Positions 36,943 to 45,406 of a stretch of DNA of 64,000 bases are shown here, in pieces. This stretch comes from Sphingobium cloacae. Lineage in GTDB: Bacteria > Pseudomonadota > Alphaproteobacteria > Sphingomonadales > Sphingomonadaceae. Within the stretch, counting starts at the first letter, position 1, and every line of letters begins with the position of its first letter. Both the position numbers and the translations under genes were made by a program. The notes beneath the pieces were generated by a model, which was not told the DNA's origin, searched no databases, and was given only the letters and a program-made list of their open reading frames with translations. Location of the stretch: contig NZ_AP017655.1 in NCBI RefSeq assembly GCF_002355855.1, forward strand, positions 434,001 to 498,000, given 5' to 3'.

Positions 36943-37185
36943 TCAGGCGGCCTGCGACAGGGCTTCGGCGATCTGATCCTTGATCGCGAGGCGGCGCTTG
37001 CGAAGTTCGGTCTCGTGATCTTGCGAGGTCGGTTCGATATTGGTTTCAGCCACGTGGATTTCGTCATTCACGACATCATAATCGAGAAGAAGCTGCGCGA
37101 AGCGAGAGTCCGAAGCCTTCAAGGCGTGAATCTTGTCCATCTGACCGGGGAATTCCTCGCTCAGGGTGTGGGGGGTATTCGACAT
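36943..37185 (-). CDS. YdcH family protein (DUF465)
   Basis: Small coiled protein of 80 aa. The HALKASDSRFAQLLLDYDVVNDEIHVAE helix and the following KRRLAIKDQIAEAL helix match the two-helix DUF465 fold. Function in bacteria is not established. It stands alone between two hairpin or promoter regions; the 91 bp upstream (37186-37276) is AT-rich and probably holds its promoter. Confidence 0.85.
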   Translation of the reverse strand: MSNTPHTLSEEFPGQMDKIHALKASDSRFAQLLLDYDVVNDEIHVAETNIEPTSQDHETELRKRRLAIKDQIAEALSQAA

Positions 37186-37276
37186 AATTACTCCTTTGAT
37201 GAAACTATGATATATAGCGAATTCGCGGGTGGCCGCACCCGTTTATGTCTGGGGCTGGTCACTTTGTTTTCGCCGA

Positions 37277-38878
37277 TCAGCTCGATCGGCTCTTACGATG
37301 CTCGCGATAGGCCTGATAGGAATGCAGAATCTCGGCCATGCGGGCGAGTGCCTCGCGCCGGCCCGACGCGCTCTCGATATTCTGCAGTTCTTTTTTCAGA
37401 TGGGTCGAAAAATCCGCATAGTCATTCTGCCAATCGCGGCCGACAGCCTCCTGTAGTTCCGGCTTTCCGGTCTTCAGGCGCTTGGACGGGGCGCGTGACG
37501 GCAGTGAATAGGTTTCCCCGATCTTCGGCGTGACAATCGATGCCGCGGCATCGTCCGCCTGCATCAGGCGGCGGAACGTCTCGATCGAGCCCTCTTCGCC
37601 GTGTCCCAGGAACAGGCTGCCATCGATCGGCTTCCGCGCCCTTATCCAGCGCTGCAGATCCTTCTGGTCGGCATGCGCCGAATAAGTGTCGATCCGCCGG
37701 ATCTGCGCGCGCACCGCGACGTCCTGCCCCCAGATGCGCACGCGGTTCGCGCCATCGAGGATTGTCCGGCCAAGGGTGCCTGCGGCCTGGAAACCGACGA
37801 ACAGGATCGTCGATTCACGGCGGCCGAGATTGTACCGCAGATGGTGACGGATGCGTCCCGCTTCGCACATGCCGGATGCCGCCATGATGATGGCTCCGGA
37901 CATGTCGTTGAGCCGCATCGATTCCATCGTGCTGGCAGTGTAGTGGAACGAGGGGTGACGGAAGATTTCACCCGAGCCCATGTCTTCGAGTTCCCCGGCA
38001 TGTTTGGCGAACACCTCTGTCGCGCGGGTCGCAAGTGGCGAATCGATGAACACCTGCGGATGCGCCAGGCGTCCGGTGTTGATCAGGGTCGCGATATCGA
38101 GGAGCAATTCCTGGGTGCGTTCGAGCGCGAAAACGGGAATGACGAGGTTGCCGCCGCGCGTAAGCGCTGCATTGATCTCGGCTTCCAGCAAAGTCCGGCG
38201 CTGCTCGATCGTCACGTCCTCGCGGACGCGGTCGCCATAGGTGCTCTCGCAGAACACATGATCGAGTCCTGCCGGACCCTCGGGATCGGCATGAAAGGCC
38301 TTGTGGTCTGGACCCAGGTCGCCGGAGAAGAGCAAGTGCACGCCACCGACCTCGATCTCCACGGATGTGGAACCCAGGATATGGCCCGCATTCCACAAGC
38401 GCGCCCGAAAACCGGCGGCAGGTGCGAACCAGTCGTGCAGCGCTACTGTCTCGACCTGTTCATAGGCCGCTTTGGAATCCGCTTCGGTATAGATCGGTTC
38501 GATCGGCTCCTCGTCCCGGCGATCCTGCCGTCGATTGCGGCGCTCCGCATCGCCCTCCTGAATTCGTCCGGCGTCGGGCAGCATGTAATACAGAAGGTCG
38601 CGGGTTTGCGGTGTCGCGAAGATCGGCCCGCGATACCCTTCCGCCGTGAGCCTGGGCAGCAGGCCGCTATGGTCGATATGCGCGTGCGTCAGGACAACGG
38701 CGTCGATCTTGCGCACGTCGAACGCGAAGGGGTCGCGATTGAGTGTTTCCAGCGTCCGGGATCCCTGGAACAAGCCGCAATCTATGAGGATCGTCTTTCC
38801 GCCATGGCGTAGTTCCATGCAGGAACCAGTGACTGTGCCGGCAGCGCCGTGGAAGGTTATGGTGGGTACGCTACTCAT
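37277..38878 (-). CDS. MBL-fold / beta-CASP metallo-hydrolase with RNA-specificity domain
   Basis: Protein of 533 aa. The metallo-beta-lactamase motif T-H-A-H-I-D-H-S-G is at residues 64-72, followed by the beta-CASP cap and C-terminal motifs (SGDLGPDHKAF, IIMAASGMCEAGRIRHHL, YSAHADQKDLQRWI). It belongs to the CPSF/YSH1-like exo/endonucleases also called RNA-metabolising MBL hydrolases. AGAGG precedes the ATG at 38878. An RNase role is a family inference; the gene is often seen with stress and bd-oxidase clusters. Confidence 0.9.
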   Translation of the reverse strand: MSSVPTITFHGAAGTVTGSCMELRHGGKTILIDCGLFQGSRTLETLNRDPFAFDVRKIDAVVLTHAHIDHSGLLPRLTAEGYRGPIFATPQTRDLLYYMLPDAGRIQEGDAERRNRRQDRRDEEPIEPIYTEADSKAAYEQVETVALHDWFAPAAGFRARLWNAGHILGSTSVEIEVGGVHLLFSGDLGPDHKAFHADPEGPAGLDHVFCESTYGDRVREDVTIEQRRTLLEAEINAALTRGGNLVIPVFALERTQELLLDIATLINTGRLAHPQVFIDSPLATRATEVFAKHAGELEDMGSGEIFRHPSFHYTASTMESMRLNDMSGAIIMAASGMCEAGRIRHHLRYNLGRRESTILFVGFQAAGTLGRTILDGANRVRIWGQDVAVRAQIRRIDTYSAHADQKDLQRWIRARKPIDGSLFLGHGEEGSIETFRRLMQADDAAASIVTPKIGETYSLPSRAPSKRLKTGKPELQEAVGRDWQNDYADFSTHLKKELQNIESASGRREALARMAEILHSYQAYREHRKSRSS

Positions 38879-39094
38879 CGGTCCTCTCATTCTCTCGCCG
38901 GCGGTCCAATAGGCTGGTTATGCGCGGGTCGCAGGCCAATCATCTGTAAACTCGCCGATCTTCGTCTGTCCTTACGTATGGTTCCGAATTTGATCGGTGA
39001 AGCCCGGATCGATAGTGGCGCTGAGATTGATTCCATGGAGTTCTTGCAAGGACGTGGGCGACGTCCGCGAACTGGTTGAGCTCAAGCAGGGAAA

Positions 39095-39322
39095 ATGGAG
39101 GACGATGCCGCCCTCGAAGGCCAGACCTCGCTTCTTGACCGCGAAATTGCTCCCATGAGCCGGGCGCTGGAGCGGATCAGGCGAGGCGCTTACGGCGAAT
39201 GCTTGCAGTTATGGTATTCCACAAGCCTCGAAATGCTCTCTAACGTTGCAGCGATGATGTTCAGAACTTTCTTGGAAGACATCGTCCAGGACAATATCGT
39301 CACAAAATCTTGGCGAAGGTAG
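39095..39322 (+). pseudogene. truncated DksA/TraR-type zinc-finger gene
   Basis: The first 36 codons (39095-39202) read EDDAALEG, then SRALERIRRGAYGEC, which is the end of the helical part and the first zinc-finger Cys of DksA/TraR proteins. After that Cys the frame continues into unrelated sequence and stops, so the remaining three zinc ligands are absent. An in-frame stop lies just upstream, and the N-terminal helices appear only in another frame. It is most likely a decayed gene, in a 420-bp stretch (38879-39299) with no other coding content. Confidence 0.6.
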
Positions 39323-39674
39323 CGACCGATCCCTGGGGAAAAGGTCGCTTTGTTTTCGCGGCAGTGTCTCCTCTATTTATCGGAGTTCCCGCTAGAGCGC
39401 ATAGCAATTTCGCTGTTCCCTCCATATTGGCCGATACGATGCTATAGAAAACGAGTTTCGCATCGCGGCGCGTCTGAACCAGTTCCGCCTTGCGCAAAAT
39501 TGCGAGTTGTTGGGACAGGCCCGGTTGACCGATGCCGGTGAGGGCTTCGAGTTCGCCTACAGACTTCTCGCCATGTTCGAGGAGCGTCCGCAGGAGCTTC
39601 AGGCGGACGTCATGGGCGATCGCCTTGAGGACGCTGGCAGCCTCTTCAAGCTGCGTATCGGTGAAAGTCATCAC
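39300..39674 (-). CDS. ArsR-family HTH regulator (BigR-like scaffold)
   Basis: Winged-helix regulator of 124 aa. LKAIAHDVRLKLLRTLLEHG, the recognition helix TGIGQPGLSQQLAILRK and the wing TRRDAKLVFYSI closely resemble BigR. However, the residue equivalent to the first sensing cysteine of BigR is Arg29, and only one Cys (92, in LLCAL) remains, so a dithiol switch is not possible. It overlaps the peroxiredoxin stop by four bases and is probably its regulator. Confidence 0.85.
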   Translation of the reverse strand: MMTFTDTQLEEAASVLKAIAHDVRLKLLRTLLEHGEKSVGELEALTGIGQPGLSQQLAILRKAELVQTRRDAKLVFYSIVSANMEGTAKLLCALAGTPINRGDTAAKTKRPFPQGSVATFAKIL

Positions 39675-40345
39675 TTGCCTGTCTTCCCATGCTTGTCGGG
39701 CTGCGTGCGGTGGAACCAGCAGCCATCGCCCGCCGCATCGAGCGCACCGTGCTGGTCCTGATAGGGCGGAAGAAGCACGTCATCGCCGGGATGCCAGCCT
39801 TCGGGGGTCACTATGTTGTCGTTGTCGACCCGTTGCAGCGCGGTCAGGACTCGAAGCAGCTCCTCCACCGATCGCCCGATGGTGGCTGGATAGCAGAGCT
39901 TGGCGCGGACAATGCCTTCGGGGTCGATGAAGAAGGTCGAGCGCAGCGTGGCCGCGTCGGGGGCGTTGTCCGCGAGCATTCCATAGGCGCGGCCGATCAC
40001 CATCGAGGGATCTTCGACGATCGGGAAAGCGATGGTCACGCCGAAATGCTCGCGGATCGCCCTGATCCATCCGAGATGGGAATAGAGGCTGTCGACCGAC
40101 ACCGCGACCAGGTCGCAGCCGAGCGCCTTGAACCGATCGCTGGCGCGCGAGAGGGCGACGAATTCACTGGTGCAAACCGGCGTAAAATCGGCGGGATGAG
40201 AGAACAGCAGTACCCAGCGGCCGCGATGGCCGGACAGGGTCATGTCGCCCATCGTCGTGCGGGCGCGGAAATCAGGCGCGGGATCGCCGATCTGGATAGG
40301 GGAGCACACGGCATTGTCGTCTGCGTTCGAGTTCAACTTTCTCAC
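39671..40345 (-). CDS. peroxiredoxin (Prx6/AhpC-TSA family)
   Basis: Peroxiredoxin of 224 aa. The peroxidatic Cys58 lies in SHPADFTPVCTSEF, and the C-terminal arm (ATLRSTFFIDPEGIVRAKLCYPATIGRSVEELLR) matches the Prx6 subfamily. Extra Cys residues occur at about 14 and near the C-terminus (GDGCWFHRTQ), unlike its paralogue at 41096. It reduces H2O2 or organic peroxides. Divergent from thioredoxin 2 (97 bp apart), which may be its reductant. Confidence 0.9.
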   Translation of the reverse strand: MRKLNSNADDNAVCSPIQIGDPAPDFRARTTMGDMTLSGHRGRWVLLFSHPADFTPVCTSEFVALSRASDRFKALGCDLVAVSVDSLYSHLGWIRAIREHFGVTIAFPIVEDPSMVIGRAYGMLADNAPDAATLRSTFFIDPEGIVRAKLCYPATIGRSVEELLRVLTALQRVDNDNIVTPEGWHPGDDVLLPPYQDQHGALDAAGDGCWFHRTQPDKHGKTGK

Positions 40346-40442
40346 TCCTGCAGAGAGGCAAGTCTTGAACCCTCTCCCTTACACGGTTACATCATGCGGG
40401 TAAACGATTAAGCGGTATTGGCGTTCCACAGGAGAGAAGCGC

Positions 40443-40886
40443 ATGTCCGATGTCCCGCTGGTAGCCTGCCCGGTTTGCGCGAGCATCAACCGCGTTCCTG
40501 CAGCGAAGATCGGCGCGGCGCCAATTTGCGGGAAATGCGGAATGCCGCTTTTCCAGGGACAGCCGGTCGATGTCGACCAGGCGGCATTCGATCGGCATGT
40601 AGGTCGCGGAAGCCTGCCGGTTCTCGTCGATTTCTGGGCGAGTTGGTGCGGACCTTGCCGCGCCATGGCGCCGGCGTTCAAGGCGGCCGCTGCGGAGCTG
40701 GAGCCGCATGTCCGGCTCCTGAAGGTCGATACCGAAGCTGAGCAGGGTATTGCCGGGCGCTACCGCATTCAGTCGATTCCGACGCTGATCCTGTTCAGGG
40801 GTGGCCGCGAGGTCGCCCGACAGGCCGGGGCGATGGACCGTGCGCGACTCGTCGCCTGGACAAGGCAGGCGCTCGTCACCGCCTGA
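40443..40886 (+). CDS. trxC: thioredoxin 2 with N-terminal zinc finger
   Basis: Protein of 147 aa. CPVC (residues 9-12) and CGKC (29-32) make the zinc ribbon unique to thioredoxin 2; the thioredoxin domain has the active site W-C-G-P-C-R at 68-73 and the cis-Pro loop QSIPTLILFRGG. In E. coli TrxC is induced by oxidative stress through OxyR. Here it lies between two peroxiredoxin genes. ATG follows GAGAAG. Confidence 0.93.
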   Translation: MSDVPLVACPVCASINRVPAAKIGAAPICGKCGMPLFQGQPVDVDQAAFDRHVGRGSLPVLVDFWASWCGPCRAMAPAFKAAAAELEPHVRLLKVDTEAEQGIAGRYRIQSIPTLILFRGGREVARQAGAMDRARLVAWTRQALVTA

Positions 40887-41024
40887 TTCGGGGTGTGATG
40901 ACCCCATACTTAGCATAAACGATGCTTTGACGTGTTCGCGCCTCTGGTCCCGTGCGCTGCGAATCCGGCCTAATTCGGCCGATTGCAGAAGTGATTGAAA
41001 AATCCGATCAAAGGAATTAGATTT

Positions 41025-41040
41025 ATCGTGTTATCACGAT
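41025..41040. promoter_or_regulatory. inverted repeat upstream of the second peroxiredoxin
   Basis: ATCGTG and CACGAT face each other around TTAT, in an AT-rich 209-bp leader (40887-41095). The centre is 63 bp before the ATG. It is a candidate operator; an ArsR- or OxyR-type regulator is possible, but I cannot assign it. Confidence 0.4.
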
Positions 41041-41095
41041 TAATAGAAATGTGTATTCAATGTCTGTCACTCACTCAGTCATAGGAGACGATAAA

Positions 41096-41740
41096 ATGAC
41101 AGACCAGGTCACTCCCTCCATGCCGCGGATCAACGAACCGGCGCCTCCCTTCAAGGCCAAGACGACCCACGGCGAACGCTCGCTCGACGATTACAAGGGC
41201 AAGTGGCTCGTTCTCTTTTCCCACCCCGCCGACTTCACGCCGGTCTGCACGACCGAATTCATGGGCTTCGCCAAGGCCGCCGACCGCTTCAAGGCGCTCA
41301 ACTGCGAGTTGCTGGGCCTCTCCATCGACTCGGTGCATTCGCACATCGCCTGGATGCGCAGCATCGAGGAGAAGTTCGGCGTCGAGATCCCGTTCCCGAT
41401 TATCGACGATCTGTCGATGAACGTCGCCAAGGCCTTCGGCATGATCCATCCCGGTGCCTCGGACACCTCGGCCGTTCGCGCCACCTTCATCATCGACCCC
41501 GAAGGCATTGTCCGCGCGATGGTCTATTATCCGATGTCGAACGGCCGCTCGGTCGATGAATTCGTCCGCCTGCTCACCGCGCTCCAGACGTCCGACGCCA
41601 ACAAGGTGGCGACGCCTGAAAACTGGCAGCCCGGCGAGCCGGTGATCGTGCCGCCGCCCGCGACGGCCGAAGCCGCCAGGGCCCGCAAGGACGAAGGCTA
41701 CGACTACACCGATTGGTATTTCAGCAAGAAGACCCTCTGA
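41096..41740 (+). CDS. peroxiredoxin (Prx6 family), second copy
   Basis: Peroxiredoxin of 214 aa with the peroxidatic Cys51 in FSHPADFTPVCTTEF and the same C-terminal arm as the copy at 39671. A second, resolving Cys is not apparent, so it is probably a 1-Cys enzyme. The ATG at 41096 is preceded by AGGAGA; an upstream in-frame ATG at 41051 lies in the promoter region. It leads a run with the persulfide dioxygenase and TauE genes, which suggests persulfides as well as peroxides as targets. Confidence 0.92.
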   Translation: MTDQVTPSMPRINEPAPPFKAKTTHGERSLDDYKGKWLVLFSHPADFTPVCTTEFMGFAKAADRFKALNCELLGLSIDSVHSHIAWMRSIEEKFGVEIPFPIIDDLSMNVAKAFGMIHPGASDTSAVRATFIIDPEGIVRAMVYYPMSNGRSVDEFVRLLTALQTSDANKVATPENWQPGEPVIVPPPATAEAARARKDEGYDYTDWYFSKKTL

Positions 41741-41750
41741 GGCAGCTGGG

Positions 41751-41779
41751 CCGGCTTCGCGTCCCAAGTGCGAAGCCGG
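41751..41779 (+). terminator. strong intercistronic hairpin
   Basis: CCGGCTTCGC and GCGAAGCCGG form a perfect 10-bp stem around a 9-base loop between the peroxiredoxin and dioxygenase genes. With no U-run it may act as partial terminator or RNA-processing barrier that sets the ratio of the two products. Confidence 0.5.
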
Positions 41780-41810
41780 TACGCCGGGCCAGACAGGAAA
41801 GGACAAGGCC

Positions 41811-42731
41811 ATGGCCGACCCGCAAATCCGTGAAGCCACCCGCATCGTCGAGGCCGCGAGCAATGCGCGGCCCGCCGTCATCCGCAGCTTCTTCGACGAG
41901 GACACGTTTACCGTGACCCACGTCATCTCAGATCCCGCCACGGCCAAGGCCGCGATCATCGATAGCGTGCTCGATTTCGATCCGGCTTCGGGGCGCACCT
42001 CCTTCGCGTCGGCCGACAAGGTGATCGACTATATCCGGAGCGAAGGGCTCGAGGTCGAATGGCTGCTGGAGACGCACGCCCATGCCGACCATCTGTCGGC
42101 CGCGCCCTATCTTCAGGAGAAGCTGGGCGGCACGCTGGCGATCGGTCGCCATATTCTCACCGTGCAGGAGGTCTTCGGCAAGATCTTCAACGAGGGAACG
42201 CGCTTTGCTCGCGACGGCTCGCAGTTCGACCGGCTGTTCGATGACGGCGACCGTTTCAGGGTCGGCTCGATCGAGGCGATCGCGCTGCATGTGCCGGGCC
42301 ATACGCCCGCCGACATGACCTATGTGATCGGCGATGCGGCGTTCATCGGCGACACGCTGTTCATGCCCGACTACGGCACGGCCCGCGCCGACTTCCCGGG
42401 CGGCGATGCGCGCACGCTTTATCGGTCGATCCGCCGCCTGCTGTCGCTCCCCGATCAGACCGGCCTTCATCTTTGCCACGACTACAAGGCCCCCGGGCGC
42501 GACACCTATGCCTGGGAAACGTCGGTCGGCGAGGAGCGAGAGCATAATGTCCATGTTCGCGACGGGGTGAGCGAGGACCAGTTCGTCGCCATGCGCGAGG
42601 CGCGCGATGCGACGCTCGGGATGCCGCGCCTCATTCTGCCGTCCATCCAGGTCAACATGCGCGGCGGCCACCTGCCCGAGCCGGAAGACAATGGCATGCG
42701 CTACCTCAAGCTGCCGATAAACGCGCTGTAA
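41811..42731 (+). CDS. MBL-fold persulfide-dioxygenase-like protein (Blh/ETHE1 type)
   Basis: Protein of 306 aa. The metal motif T-H-A-H-A-D-H is at residues 88-94, with further ligands in VPGHTPADM, FIGDTLF and CHDY, and DYGTARADFPGGDARTLYRSI, as in glutathione-persulfide dioxygenases. These use mononuclear iron to oxidise glutathione persulfide to sulfite. This completes a pathway with the SQR and rhodanese 29 kb upstream. It is separated from the peroxiredoxin gene by a hairpin and followed by a sulfite-exporter-type gene 4 bp later. Confidence 0.88.
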   Translation: MADPQIREATRIVEAASNARPAVIRSFFDEDTFTVTHVISDPATAKAAIIDSVLDFDPASGRTSFASADKVIDYIRSEGLEVEWLLETHAHADHLSAAPYLQEKLGGTLAIGRHILTVQEVFGKIFNEGTRFARDGSQFDRLFDDGDRFRVGSIEAIALHVPGHTPADMTYVIGDAAFIGDTLFMPDYGTARADFPGGDARTLYRSIRRLLSLPDQTGLHLCHDYKAPGRDTYAWETSVGEEREHNVHVRDGVSEDQFVAMREARDATLGMPRLILPSIQVNMRGGHLPEPEDNGMRYLKLPINAL

Positions 42732-42735
42732 GGCC

Positions 42736-43524
42736 ATGGCACTCGAATCCATCCAATATCTGCTTGGTGCCGGATCGGGCTCGCTCGTCGGATTCACGCT
42801 GGGGCTGGTGGGCGGTGGGGGCTCAATCCTCGCCGTCCCGCTCATGGTCTATCTGGTCGGCGTCGCCTCGCCGCATGTCGCGATCGGCACCAGCGCGCTG
42901 GCGGTCGCCGCCAATGCCGGGGCCAATCTCGTTCCCCACGCGCGCCAGCGGACGATCAAATGGCGTTGCGCCGGCATGTTCGCCGCTGCTGGTGTCGCCG
43001 GCGCCTATGCCGGATCGACACTCGGTAAAGCGTTCGATGGACAGAAGCTGCTGTTCCTGTTCGCTCTGCTGATGGTCCTGGTTGGCGGGCTGATGCTAAA
43101 AAGCCGGGGCGATCCCGGCAATCCCGATGTCCAATGCCGGCGCGAGAATGCGCCCAAGGTGATCGGTTATGGGGCCGCCACTGGTCTCTTTTCCGGGTTC
43201 TTCGGCATCGGCGGGGGCTTCCTGATCGTGCCGGGACTGATGGCTTCGACCGGGATGCCGATGCGCAACGCCGTCGGATCGTCGCTGGTCGCCGTCACCG
43301 CTTTTGGTCTGACGGCCGCGCTCAACTATGCCCTTTCCGGCTTGGTTGATTGGGGGCTTGCTGCGGCGTTCATCGCCGGCGGCGTCATCGGCGGCCTTGT
43401 GGGCGCGGCGCTCTCTCGGCGGCTGTCGGCGCACAAGGGGGCGCTCAATACGATATTCGCACTGCTGATCTTTGCGGTTGCCGCCTACATGCTGTGGCAA
43501 AGTACCGCCGCGATCCTGGGCTGA
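42736..43524 (+). CDS. TauE/SafE-family sulfite exporter-like protein
   Basis: Membrane protein of 262 aa with about eight helices and the two repeated signatures FTLGLVGGGGSILAVPLMVYLVG and LFSGFFGIGGGFLIVPGLM. The family exports sulfite or other small sulfonates. It follows the persulfide dioxygenase by 4 bp, so export of the sulfite product is the natural reading. Confidence 0.88.
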   Translation: MALESIQYLLGAGSGSLVGFTLGLVGGGGSILAVPLMVYLVGVASPHVAIGTSALAVAANAGANLVPHARQRTIKWRCAGMFAAAGVAGAYAGSTLGKAFDGQKLLFLFALLMVLVGGLMLKSRGDPGNPDVQCRRENAPKVIGYGAATGLFSGFFGIGGGFLIVPGLMASTGMPMRNAVGSSLVAVTAFGLTAALNYALSGLVDWGLAAAFIAGGVIGGLVGAALSRRLSAHKGALNTIFALLIFAVAAYMLWQSTAAILG

Positions 43525-43552
43525 TTCTTGAAACGACGATGGGAGTACATCG

Positions 43553-44413
43553 ATGAACGATGCTGGCGAGAACAGGGAAGGTTTGGCCGCGCACGATTGG
43601 GCCGGCCAGGCGGGCATGCGTTGGCTCGCCCAGCTCGACCGCTTCGAAAGCATGATCGAGCCGATCGGCAGGGCGTTGCTTGCCCAGGCCGCATACAACG
43701 CCGGCGAAACGGTGGTCGATGTCGGATGCGGCGGTGGCTGGACCACGCGGCAGATCGCCACGGCCGTCGGCAACACCGGATTTGCGCTCGGCCTCGACAT
43801 CTCACCCGATCTGGTGGGGATGGCCAGGGAACGGGCACAGCGCGCGGGCCTTGCCAATATCCGCTTCGAGCAGGGCGATGCCGCGACGACGATGCTGGAG
43901 GAAGCGCCGTTCGATCGGCTGTTCTCGCGCTTCGGTTCGATGTTCTTCGCTGAGCCTTATCCCGCTTTCGCCAATCTGCGCCGGATGTTGCGCGATGGCG
44001 GGCGGCTCGACATCGCTGTCTGGGCGTCCATCGCTGACAATCCGTGGCAGCTTAGTGTCATGGGCATCATCAAGGAGCATATGGACCTGCCGACGCCGCA
44101 GTCGCGCGCGCCGGGACCATTCGCGCTCGGCGAGCAGGACTATGTGATCGACCTTCTCCAAAGCGCGGGTTTCTGCGAGGTCAGATTCGATGCCTGGACA
44201 GGTGAGCAGCGCGTGGGCGGCCCCGGCAGTGATCCCGAGAGCGCCGCTCGCTTCGTGCTTGAGGGGATGCAGATCGGCGATCTTGTTCGACAGAACGGGG
44301 CAGAGGTACGCAAGGCCATTCACCAGCATCTTGTCGAGCTGTTCGAGCGCCATTGCGATGAGAATGGCGTTCATATGGGGGCGAAGGCCTGGCTGGTGAG
44401 CGCACGGGCCTGA
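43553..44413 (+). CDS. class I SAM-dependent methyltransferase
   Basis: Protein of 286 aa. Motif I is VVDVGCGGGWTTRQIA, followed by ALGLDISPDLVGMARERA (motif Ia) and IRFEQGDAAT. It resembles ubiquinone/menaquinone-type or small-molecule methyltransferases, with LFSRFGSMFFAEPYPAFANLRRML typical of that class. The substrate is unknown. It lies 28 bp after the TauE gene; a thiol or sulfur substrate would fit but is not shown. Confidence 0.8.
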   Translation: MNDAGENREGLAAHDWAGQAGMRWLAQLDRFESMIEPIGRALLAQAAYNAGETVVDVGCGGGWTTRQIATAVGNTGFALGLDISPDLVGMARERAQRAGLANIRFEQGDAATTMLEEAPFDRLFSRFGSMFFAEPYPAFANLRRMLRDGGRLDIAVWASIADNPWQLSVMGIIKEHMDLPTPQSRAPGPFALGEQDYVIDLLQSAGFCEVRFDAWTGEQRVGGPGSDPESAARFVLEGMQIGDLVRQNGAEVRKAIHQHLVELFERHCDENGVHMGAKAWLVSARA

Positions 44414-44438
44414 GAGCATTCAAGAAAAGGGTGATAAT

Positions 44439-44690
44439 ATGGCGCGCAAGAAGCTATCGCTTCGGCTTCCGGGGAAAGGTTCATCCGATGGTGACGCTGC
44501 CAATTCCGAGGAAATAGCGGCGGCGCTCGCACTGATCGAGACGCATGGGCAACGTGCCGGACAGGCTCTTGTCGATGAGGCGCAGGCTGCCATCAAGGCT
44601 CGCGACGATCACCGTGTTTTGTTTCTGGAACGTGTGCGCGTCGCCCTATTGACGATCGAGCCATCCTCGTCCGCCATGCGGCCTCAATGA
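44439..44690 (+). CDS. hypothetical protein, 83 aa
   Basis: Basic N-terminus (ARKKLSLRLPGKGSS) followed by a helical segment with EEIAAALALIETHGQRAGQALVDEAQAAIKARDDHRVLF. No family recognised. It starts 25 bp after the methyltransferase, and its end overlaps the convergent TonB gene by 7 bp. Codon use looks like the neighbours, so it is probably real. Confidence 0.5.
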   Translation: MARKKLSLRLPGKGSSDGDAANSEEIAAALALIETHGQRAGQALVDEAQAAIKARDDHRVLFLERVRVALLTIEPSSSAMRPQ

Positions 44691-45400
44691 AAGCTGAATG
44701 GTATCGTAAAGACCAACTGCTCGCTTTCCACGCCCATAGGCGGTGTTGGAAAAGGAGCAGCATTGCGCACCGTGCGGAGCGCCAGGCGATCGAGCGCGGC
44801 ATTCCCGCTGCTGCCGGCCAGCTCGACGGCAATCAGCGCGCCGTCAGCCCCGACGATGAAGCGGACCGTTGCGACCCCGTCGAGGTGGATCCCCGCGGGC
44901 TTGCGCGCGGCTATTCGCGCCCAGAGCTGGCGCTGATAGGCCGCAAGCGCGGACTGTTTCTTATTATCCTGGGCTTGCGGCGGCGCGACCTCGGGTTCCG
45001 GCGCGGGCGGTCTGCTTACCGGCGCGACAGCGAACGGAGAGGCGATTGCTGGAGCAGCGGGTATAGGCGACGAAGCTGGTCCGCCTCTTTCTCCCGTCGT
45101 AGCCAGCTCGGGCGGGTGCGCAGGGCGCCGCTCCGGCGATAGGCGGGCCTCGTCTGTCCGCGATCGCGACAACGTTGAAGGCGGTGGTGACGGTGGCGAC
45201 GGGGTAAACAACCGGAAGCGGCTCACCTGCACAGGCTGCGTCATTCGCAGCCGTCCCGATAGATTGGCATTGAGCGCCACTAGCACCAGCAGGCAGCATG
45301 ACGCGGCGGCAAGGCCCGCGCCCAGGCGCTGCGACCAGGCCGAGGGCTGGCCATAGCCTGCCCTCGGCTCCTCGTTCATGTCGTGCGAGTTCGGGAGCAT
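44684..45400 (-). CDS. TonB-family energy transducer
   Basis: Protein of 238 aa: a short cytoplasmic part, one membrane helix (LGAGLAAASCCLLVLVALNA), a Pro-rich periplasmic spacer (residues about 65-150) and a TonB C-terminal domain (YQRQLWARIAARKPAGIHLDGVATVRFIVGADGALIAVEL). It couples the proton gradient to the receptor gene 6 bp upstream, so it is probably a dedicated TonB. Confidence 0.85.
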   Translation of the reverse strand: MLPNSHDMNEEPRAGYGQPSAWSQRLGAGLAAASCCLLVLVALNANLSGRLRMTQPVQVSRFRLFTPSPPSPPPSTLSRSRTDEARLSPERRPAHPPELATTGERGGPASSPIPAAPAIASPFAVAPVSRPPAPEPEVAPPQAQDNKKQSALAAYQRQLWARIAARKPAGIHLDGVATVRFIVGADGALIAVELAGSSGNAALDRLALRTVRNAAPFPTPPMGVESEQLVFTIPFSFH

Positions 45401-45406
45401 GGGCGC

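Noticed and set aside
38970..38985. TTACGTATGG in the non-coding stretch before the DksA remnant
   Set aside because: It resembles some FixJ-like half sites, but there is no regulator in the window and no intact downstream gene to control.
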